Assembly: GCA_023428295.1 (NCBI GenBank) | Contig: JAEYYV010000335.1 | Span: forward strand, 1-11,495 | DNA: 11,495 bases | DNA from: Pseudomonadota bacterium | Lineage (GTDB): Bacteria; Myxococcota_A; Polyangia; Haliangiales; Haliangiaceae | Direction: 5' to 3' | Shown here: piece by piece, positions 1 through 6,600 of the stretch | Numbering within the stretch: position 1 is the first letter of the stretch | Layout: each line of letters begins with the position of its first letter | Made by a program: the position numbers and the translations under genes | Notes under the pieces: model-generated | Told to the model about the DNA's origin: nothing | The model's database searches: none | The model's input: the letters and a program-made list of their open reading frames with translations, nothing else

Positions 1-101
1 TCTGCGGCTCTCTCCGGAGCCTTCTCGTGTTGCCTACGGGGTCGTTTCACTGCTGGTGCTCTCTCACCCGATCCCAGGGGGATTTCCAGTTCCTGGAAGT
101 G
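1..101. other. Non-coding 3' flank of the kinase gene
   Basis: No convincing gene lies in this stretch. It contains two small hairpins: GGCTC/GAGCC at 6-21, and TTCCAG-TTC-CTGGAA at 84-98, which lies just beyond the stop codon of the leftward kinase gene. Neither is followed by a T-run on the minus strand, so a classical intrinsic terminator is not supported. Confidence 0.4.
84..98 (-). terminator. Weak hairpin just after the kinase stop codon
   Basis: A perfect 6-bp inverted repeat (TTCCAG/CTGGAA) with a 3-nt loop lies a few bases downstream of the kinase stop codon in the direction of transcription. The stem is short and no U-tract follows on the minus strand. It could be a weak transcript-end or stabilising hairpin, or chance. 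Confidence 0.2.
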
Positions 102-1613
102 TCAACCTCTCGACGGGAAACACCATACTGCGTCGATCGAGGGGGCCATCGCCGCATCGACCGGCGTCGGTGCGTTGCTCGCGGCATCGACTGGCGCCGA
201 CGCGACCACCTCCGCATCGATCGAAACTGTCGCCGGCACGCTCGCGTCGATCGTGGCTGAAGCTGGCGCGAGCGCGATTTGCGTCGCGTCGTCGGTCGTC
301 CCGGCGCTTGCATCGAGATCACGCACCGCTTCCGAAGCGTGCGTGGAGTCGGGCGAACGCACCATCCGCGCCACTGCGAACACGAGTCCTGTTGCTGCAA
401 GCACGGATGCAGCAAGGACCGGAAGGAGCCAGCGCGTTCGCGCGGGTGCAGGTGCCTGCTCGATCACGCCGCTCGATGCGCTCAACGTGCTCGGTCCGGC
501 CGATCGTGCGGCCACGGGTTGCGGGCGATGACTAACCGTTTCGACGCTGGGTTGACCGGATGGTGCGTTGCTCGGGGGAGGAGCATCGAAGCTCGGCGAA
601 CTACCTTGGGTGAGGCGCGGTGGCGTCCACATCATGGGGCCGAGCTGCGGCCCACGGATTGTCTCGCTGTCGACGGGCGCTTGGTTGATCATGCTCCGCG
701 CAAACGAAGCCATCATCTGCGCACCGCTCTGCACGCCGATTCGATCGTCGCCGTGCAAGTCGGACGCGAGCGCTGAGACGAACGCATACGCTGACTGCGG
801 ACGCGCGCTGGGTTGCTTCGCAAGCGAACCGAGAATGATGTCACGCCATCGCCCAGGCAGTTGCAGCTCCGCCGGAATGGTCGGCGGCTGTGTCTGCTGG
901 AGGTGATACAGCACGGCCATCGATGGCGCGTTCCACGGCCGAACCCCGACGAGCATCTCGTACAAGATGATCGCGAGCGCGTAGATGTCGGCCGCGGGTG
1001 TCACGCTGCCGGCGTCGCCGAATTGCTCCGGCGCCATGTAGCCGGGCGTTCCCATCGATGCACCATCGTGCGTCCTGAGCTTCGGATCGTTGATGAGCGT
1101 CGCATCGTGCGCGATGCCGAGATCGATCAGCACGACGTGATACGGGGGGTCGGCGCGGTCGCGCACGAGGAACACGTTTCCAGGTTTCAGATCGCGATGG
1201 ATGAGTTGCGCGGAGTGCAGCTCGTGAAGCCCGCGAGCGATCTGCACCACGATCATGAACGCGTGGTGCGCCGAGACGCGACCATGCTTCTGCATGTGGG
1301 CTTCCAGCGTCTGCCCGTGGAGGTACTCCATCGTCAAGAACTGCTGGCCGTTGGGAAGCGTACCGACGTCGTCGATCGCGACGATGTGAGGTCGGCCGTT
1401 GAGGCGAGCTGCTGCACGACCTTCGCGATCGAAGCGCTCTCGAATTTGAGGGACCAGGTTCGCGTGCGGCAACAACGTCTTGACGATCTTCCGGTTGCCC
1501 AGGTCGTTGGTCGCCAGGTAGACGGCGCCCATTCCCCCTTCCGCCAGCTTCGAACGGATGACGTACGTGCCGGTGACCGTCAGACCGATGAGCGGATCAT
1601 TCACTTCGTTCAT
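102..1613 (-). CDS. Membrane-anchored Hanks-type Ser/Thr protein kinase
   Basis: This 503-residue protein should phosphorylate Ser/Thr on partner proteins at the inner face of the membrane. The N-terminal kinase domain (about residues 15-285) has a Gly-rich loop LAEGGMGAVY (23-32), the beta3 lysine K45, the helix-C glutamate E64 in FDREGRAAARL, the catalytic loop HRDLKPGN (139-146), a DLG metal-binding motif at 164-166 in place of DFG, and GTPGYMAPEQ (188-197). All key catalytic residues are present, so it looks active. A Pro/Ser-rich linker (about 320-393) leads to one transmembrane helix (about 394-417). The C-terminal tail of about 85 residues is rich in Ala and Asp, with recurring IDA/VDA motifs, and has no recognisable sensor domain. 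The gene starts 58 nt after the FHA regulator gene on the same strand, so the two are probably co-transcribed, with the FHA protein as an obvious candidate partner or substrate. This architecture is typical of myxobacterial one-component kinases. The activating signal is unknown. Confidence 0.95.
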   Translation of the reverse strand: MNEVNDPLIGLTVTGTYVIRSKLAEGGMGAVYLATNDLGNRKIVKTLLPHANLVPQIRERFDREGRAAARLNGRPHIVAIDDVGTLPNGQQFLTMEYLHGQTLEAHMQKHGRVSAHHAFMIVVQIARGLHELHSAQLIHRDLKPGNVFLVRDRADPPYHVVLIDLGIAHDATLINDPKLRTHDGASMGTPGYMAPEQFGDAGSVTPAADIYALAIILYEMLVGVRPWNAPSMAVLYHLQQTQPPTIPAELQLPGRWRDIILGSLAKQPSARPQSAYAFVSALASDLHGDDRIGVQSGAQMMASFARSMINQAPVDSETIRGPQLGPMMWTPPRLTQGSSPSFDAPPPSNAPSGQPSVETVSHRPQPVAARSAGPSTLSASSGVIEQAPAPARTRWLLPVLAASVLAATGLVFAVARMVRSPDSTHASEAVRDLDASAGTTDDATQIALAPASATIDASVPATVSIDAEVVASAPVDAASNAPTPVDAAMAPSIDAVWCFPSRG

Positions 1614-1671
1614 CCCGTTCCCGCCGTGCGTCTCCGTCTTCTATCATCTTCTCGCGCGACTCCGCGAAGGA

Positions 1672-2817
1672 TCACGTGCCTTTGGGAGTCAGTGGGAGTG
1701 ACAAGCCGACCTTGAGTAGCCAACGATGGATTGTGGACTGGCTCACCTTCAGCTCCTCCGCGGCCGAGCGTAGCGAGTCGTGCGCGTGCACGCGCGGCAG
1801 CCAGTTCGCGACCCACCGGAGGTCGTCGAAGTTGTTCGGCCACGCGTAGGCCTCGATCGCCGCTTGGTTCGATGAAGTCAGGTTCTTCGTTCGAAGGTCG
1901 CCACGTTCGGCCAGGAAGCGATCGAGAAGTCGACACATGGATCCGCGGAACCTGCGCGTTAGCGGCAGCAGGGTGATGTGCCCGAGCTCGCGCGCGCGGG
2001 TCTCGCGCAGCACGCGAGCTGCGACTTCATAGCTCGGTGCGCAGACCATCAGACGAACGCGGAAGCTCGTCGAGAACAACGACGAAACGAACGTCGAATC
2101 GAGACTCTCGGAGGTCTCGTCGAGTCTCAAGATGAGCGTGGATCTCGCCGCCGAGTCGAGGATCTGACGTTGCCGGAGGCGATCGGTGGGAGCAGGAAGC
2201 TGATCAAGCTCGACCACGGGCCGCTCGCGTAGCAACGAGACTTCATGAATCGTTCGTGCGAGCCGAACGTGGTCGCACCCGGGCTCACCGGTGATGAGAA
2301 GGTTTCGGGTGGTGACAGCAGCGACGATGACGTCGCTCGGCTTGGACTGGAACTGCTCGGTGTAGAGCGCCAGTTCTTCATCGCCTCCGAGGAGCTCGAC
2401 GAGCGTGGGATACGCCGCACGCATCTCGTCGTTCATCACGAGGAGCTTCGTCGCTCCGGCAGTGAACGTGTCGCCCGGACGCGCATCGAACGCAGCTTCT
2501 CGTTGCCCGGCGAAGTACGTCCCGTTCTTCGTGTCCTGATCGATCACCCGGAGCTTCGATCCCCGACGCTCCATGACGATGTGGAGTGCCGACAGAAACT
2601 CGCTCGCGATCACCACGTCACAGCTCGCCTCGGCTCCCAGCGTGAAGCGCTTCATCGCACGTGGCAGATCGATCACGCGGTCGCTTCCGTAGACCAGGAT
2701 CGCCGTGACCAGGTCGATGCCGTCGAACTGCGGAGCGCGTTGCTCGTCGGGGAGCGTCTTGGTCTTGCGCGAGAGGTCCGTCTCCCCGGATGGGATGGTG
2801 TTCTTCGCCCTGGCCAT
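1672..2817 (-). CDS. FHA-domain regulator with degenerate NtrC-type AAA domain and C-terminal HTH
   Basis: This 381-residue protein looks like a transcriptional regulator or signalling adaptor derived from a sigma54 activator. An FHA domain spans about residues 34-128: the SxxH motif is seen as SALH (76-79) and NG at 98-99, but the usual Gly-Arg is Gly-Ala (61-62), removing a phosphate-contacting arginine. Residues about 160-345 align with an NtrC AAA core: LLITGEPGCDHV sits at Walker A but lacks the GK[ST] lysine; LILRLDE resembles Walker B; and YAWPNNFDDLRWV resembles the YxWPGNxREL motif. No GAFTGA loop is visible, so ATPase activity and sigma54 contact are probably lost. The end (about 348-372, SAAEELKVSQSTIHRWL) is a Fis-like helix-turn-helix. 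The frame opens at 3066, but the start at 2817 is preferred: 38 of the first 41 codons after it end in G or C, against about 27 of 45 before it. A GGAG lies only 1 nt before this ATG, so the start is not proven. It is the first gene of a leftward pair with the kinase. Confidence 0.85.
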   Translation of the reverse strand: MARAKNTIPSGETDLSRKTKTLPDEQRAPQFDGIDLVTAILVYGSDRVIDLPRAMKRFTLGAEASCDVVIASEFLSALHIVMERRGSKLRVIDQDTKNGTYFAGQREAAFDARPGDTFTAGATKLLVMNDEMRAAYPTLVELLGGDEELALYTEQFQSKPSDVIVAAVTTRNLLITGEPGCDHVRLARTIHEVSLLRERPVVELDQLPAPTDRLRQRQILDSAARSTLILRLDETSESLDSTFVSSLFSTSFRVRLMVCAPSYEVAARVLRETRARELGHITLLPLTRRFRGSMCRLLDRFLAERGDLRTKNLTSSNQAAIEAYAWPNNFDDLRWVANWLPRVHAHDSLRSAAEELKVSQSTIHRWLLKVGLSLPLTPKGT

Positions 2818-2991
2818 GCTCCATGAACCATCGTTGCGATCGGACGGGCAAGCATCGTCGCGCCTTCCCTGGAGAATCGCGGACAGCGCGGAACAGGCGA
2901 GGATTCCAAGTGACCGAATTGCAAGCCATGTGGGATCGAGTCCGTTCCGCGGCATCGATGAAGTGCGGCCAGGCGCGGAACGGCAGTTTTC
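2818..2991. promoter_or_regulatory. Divergent intergenic region between the regulator/kinase pair and the effector operon
   Basis: This 174-nt gap separates the starts of two divergent transcription units and must hold both promoters unless transcripts start further upstream. No clear -35/-10 pair was found on either strand, and no GG-N10-GC sigma54 pattern in the places I examined. The region contains three copies of the 8-mer CGCGGAAC: direct at 2887-2894, inverted at 2944-2951, direct at 2974-2981. Codon composition on the minus strand here is unlike the regulator gene, supporting a non-coding assignment. Confidence 0.55.
2942..2983. promoter_or_regulatory. Candidate operator: 10-bp perfect inverted repeat
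   Basis: CCGTTCCGCG (2942-2951) and its exact reverse complement CGCGGAACGG (2974-2983) are separated by 22 nt and end 8 nt before the first codon of the rightward operon. A third partial copy (CGCGGAAC) is at 2887-2894. The centre-to-centre half-site spacing of 32 nt is about three helical turns, which would suit a dimeric or tetrameric DNA-binding protein. The HTH protein encoded immediately to the left is the obvious candidate ligand. That link is inference. A transcript hairpin is an alternative reading. Confidence 0.4.
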
Positions 2992-3606
2992 ATGGACGGC
3001 GAGATGGTGTGGTGTTGGGTCGTGGGAAGTCAGGAAGTGGTCGTCGTCCTCGATGTCATCGGTCAACTGTTACGGGATCTGTCAGACCACCGTCGGGCGG
3101 ACATCATCGCCGCCGATGTTCATCATCTGCGCCGCGTGTTCCTCCGGCGTCGGGGACGCACGCGCGACGAGGTCGTGCTGCTGTCGCGCGCTACGCTCGT
3201 CGCGATTCAGGTTGGCGAGCTGTTCCTTGCCCAGCACGAGCTAACCACTGAATTCTGGTCCGAGAATCGCGCCTTCGCTTCCGTCCACGACGTCGGAGCG
3301 TTCGCCTGCCGCAAAACGCTGCATGTACTTCGTCGATGTCTTGAGGATCAAGATGGGAGCGTGATTGCTGGCGAAGCCCTGGATGCGATCGGTCGTGACA
3401 CCTCGTTCGCGTGCTTCCTCGCGCATGGTGCGTCCGTTCGCTCGGAGAGGGTTCGCCGTTGTGCACGCATGCTCGCCTTCTTGACTGGTGTCTCGCTCGC
3501 GCCCGACGAATGGCGGTGGAGCTCGCTGTTGCCACCGAGGTCCACCACCGGAACGGACCACGTGTCGTGCGAAGATGGTGGAGAGGTAGGGCGGCGTGGA
3601 GAGTAG
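2992..3606 (+). CDS. Unrecognised 204-residue protein, first gene of the effector operon
   Basis: I do not recognise this family. It is accepted as a gene because its codons mostly end in G or C and because its 3' end overlaps the GTG start of the giant toxin-like gene by 11 nt, implying translational coupling. The protein is soluble and mostly helical in character, with no signal peptide or strong membrane segment. It has a basic stretch around residues 46-58 (HLRRVFLRRRGRTR), several cysteines, and a polar C-terminal tail. The start is uncertain: ATG at 2992 has no good Shine-Dalgarno sequence, and ATG at 3004 or GTG at 3022 or 3037 are in-frame alternatives. Placed directly before an effector gene, it could be a chaperone or adaptor that loads or holds the effector; that is inferred from position only. 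A small regulatory protein is the other reasonable possibility. Confidence 0.7.
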   Translation: MDGEMVWCWVVGSQEVVVVLDVIGQLLRDLSDHRRADIIAADVHHLRRVFLRRRGRTRDEVVLLSRATLVAIQVGELFLAQHELTTEFWSENRAFASVHDVGAFACRKTLHVLRRCLEDQDGSVIAGEALDAIGRDTSFACFLAHGASVRSERVRRCARMLAFLTGVSLAPDEWRWSSLLPPRSTTGTDHVSCEDGGEVGRRGE

Positions 3607-6600
3607 TACAAGGGACTCGGAGCCGTCGGCGGCATCGACGGCATCGACGACAACGTCGAGCGCGGCGGGCCCTGTCTGGTCGGAGGCCGGCGCGGATTCC
3701 GGCTATGCGAGCGAAGACCTTCATGTGCCCGGCGTACTGCCGGACGTGTCCGTGCTCCTTCCCTGGGTGGACGACGATCACGAGGAGCCGGCGCCAATAG
3801 GCCAAAGCAAGACCAAGCGCCGTCCCTCGAGATCTCGGCGACGACCTCGACGGTCCTCGAAGCCGAAGCGCTCAGCAGCAACATCGAAGAAGCCAGCGAC
3901 GGCGCTCGCCGCAGCGTCCACCGCGTCGACGGCACAATCCACGACAACGTCCGGACCGGCAACCTCGACCTCCAAGAACGGCATTCCGCCTGACTTCGCG
4001 GAGAAGCTGGCCGCGATGAAGGCATCGGCTTTCAACGCGGCGCTGATGGTCCACGCAAAGAAGGGCGATCGAAACAGCCAGTACGAGATGATGCACGTGC
4101 TCGAGGGGGCCGACGACGCACTCACGCGCAAGAAGATGAAGGAGCAGTTCGCGGCGCAAAACGACGGATCGTTGACCGACTTCCTCGGTAAGACCAAGTG
4201 GCAGAGCAAGCACGGCAAGGATCAGGCGCTCGACCTCATGAGCGATCGCCGCGACGTCACGACGAACAACCTCGCGGCGATGAGTCCCGACAAGCGTGCT
4301 GACCTCGAAGACAAGGCCGCCGGCTGGGCGGACAAGGTCCTGAACGTCACGCGTGGTTCGGATCGCGATGACTCGGAGAACGCCGACAAGATCGCGGCGA
4401 TCTTGGGACCGCGCTCGCCGGAGGAGATGGAGATCATTCGCAAGCGCATCCGCCTGCAGACGTCGGGCACCAAGAGCACCACGGTGTTCGAGGAGCTGGA
4501 TCGCACCTTCACGGAGCGCGACGAATCGATTGCGATGGCGGGTCTCGGGAGCGATCCGGTCAAGGTCGCGCAAACGCAGCTTGTCGACGCGGCTGCAGAA
4601 GGCAACCCGGAACGCATTCACGCGATCGCGAAGCAGCTCGGGCCCGAGTCGATGTGGAAGCTCCACGCGAGCGATCCGATGCTCGCGGGTCGCGTCATCG
4701 CGTCGATGCCCGAAGATCGGCGCAAGGAATTCTCGGCGCTGATGAACGGCAAGCAAGAGGTCGCCGAGGGCTCGCGTATTGCCGCGATGCTTCAGCCCCT
4801 CGATCTCTCCGACCTCTCCGCTGCGGACGCGATGAACGGCACCGCAGCGAAGAAGATGAAGCAAAAGGAAGCGCAGGATCCCGAGCGTCTGATTGCCGAA
4901 TTGTCTAAGTCGTCTCCCGCCGAGCTGAAGGCGGCGCGCGAAGCGTGGGAAGCCGACAACAAGGGCAAGAGCTGGGACGAGCTGATCGGCGGAACGTTCA
5001 AGGGTGCTGACCCGATCGTTCGCATGCGCATCGAAGCGGCGGCGAGTGGGGATGCAGTCGGTGAGAAAGCGCTGCGTTTGCGTCAGGGAATGCAGAAGTT
5101 CGATCAGAGCCTGATCGATGGTGCACTCGCGAACCCCGATCTGCAGAGTCCCGACAAGGCAAAGCGCGCGGCAGCGCAAGCTGAACGTCGCGCGTTGGAG
5201 CAACGTCTTCAGCTTCACGACGAGAACGAGCAGCGAACCAAAGCCCTCACCGAGGGGAAGACCACCGAGAACATCGAAGGCCGGGGCGTCGACGAACAAC
5301 TCGCGGCTTACTACAAGCGACGAGTCGCTCACGACAGTGGATCTGGTGCAGGCGGTCCATTCGGCGTGGTGCGCGATATCGCGGAGAAGGATGGGCGGAT
5401 GGCCAAGGTCCGCGAGAAGGCCACCGTGGACCACTACGCAGCAAGCGAGATGTGGCGCGAGGGAGACGCGCAGATCTCGACGAAGGTTCGGCGCGCGGAG
5501 CTTTCGGGTGACACCACCAAGAAGGCTGAGATTCTAGAGAACGCGAAGAAGGGCACCATCGCGTCACACGACAGCGACTACAAGCGCAAGTTCGGCAGCG
5601 ACCGCAGCATGCTCAAAGGCCCCGACCTCTCGGAGGCCAAACACGTTGCGAAGATCTTCGCGCGGATGACTGGCGATGAGCGTCCGGTCGACGAGGTCGC
5701 GGCCGAGCTCGTTCGCGAGGACATGAACGTCGGCGAACTGCGCATGCAACACGTTCGCGAGACCGGTGCGCTCGCGGATCGCACGCGAGAGCAACGGATC
5801 GGCCAGCAAGGAGAGCTTCGCGATCTCAGCAAGTCGGGCTGGGTTGCTGGCGACGAACAGATGCGGTTCGCTCTCGGGTTTGGCAATCGCGGTTCCGAGG
5901 ATCTTCACGCATCGCAGATCGAGCTGCTCAAGCAGGCCGGTGGATCGGACGTCGATGATCGCGAGTTCCAGCGTCGCGATACCTCGACCACCAAGGCTCT
6001 CGAGCTTCAGCGCGAGGAGAAGCAGAAGGCAGCTGCGAAGGTCGCACAGGCACTGTCGATCGCCGGGAAGATCGCTGCACTCCTCACCGCGAACCCCGCG
6101 CTCTTCGTCGCGGTCGATGCTGGGTTCTCCGCAGCGAGGATCGCGGCGCAGGAGCTGATCGCGAACGAGGCGTACGACGCGACCGCCGACATCAAGCACA
6201 TGGCGGTCGATATGGCGGTTAACATCGCCACGGCGCGACTCGCGAGTCTCGGCAAGGGAGTGGAGGCCGGTACGCAGGCAGCGAAGGGCGCGCAGACCAT
6301 GCAGCGCGTGGGTAACGCTGGTGCTGCGATGGCTGGTGCAGCGGGACACTCGATGATCGACGGCGAGGACGGAGGCGGCGCAGTGCTGCGGGCTGCCATC
6401 GGTGCAATCCTGCCGGGGTACTTCCGCGGAAAGGTTGAGAGCGCGATCAAGGGGACGTCGCGAGGAGCGAGCGTCGCCCGCGAAGGCCTCGGTGCGGTCG
6501 TCGATACCGCGAGCAACGTGATGATCGGCGGTGGACACATCGACGGGACAACCGCGATCGACCTCGTCGGTGGGAGCGTGCAGGGCCGGCTCCACGGCGG

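Noticed and set aside
813..1715. Long plus-strand frame opposite the kinase gene (300 codons)
   Set aside because: It is the mirror of a well-supported kinase, rich in Arg, His and Val-Asp runs typical of antisense frames in GC-rich DNA.
2919..2947. Possible -35/-10 promoter beginning at TTGCAA (2919-2924)
   Set aside because: No acceptable -10 element lies about 17 nt downstream on either strand; the hexamer alone is not evidence.
2818..3066. N-terminal extension of the FHA regulator from the ATG at 3066 (or 2955)
   Set aside because: Third-position GC falls to about 60% upstream of 2817, no domain is added, and the extension would overlap the start of the divergent operon and the inverted repeat.
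3872..5434. Long minus-strand frame (520 codons) opposite the giant gene
   Set aside because: Composition (Arg/Leu/His-rich, no motifs) is that of an antisense shadow, while the plus frame has coherent domains and overlapping neighbours.
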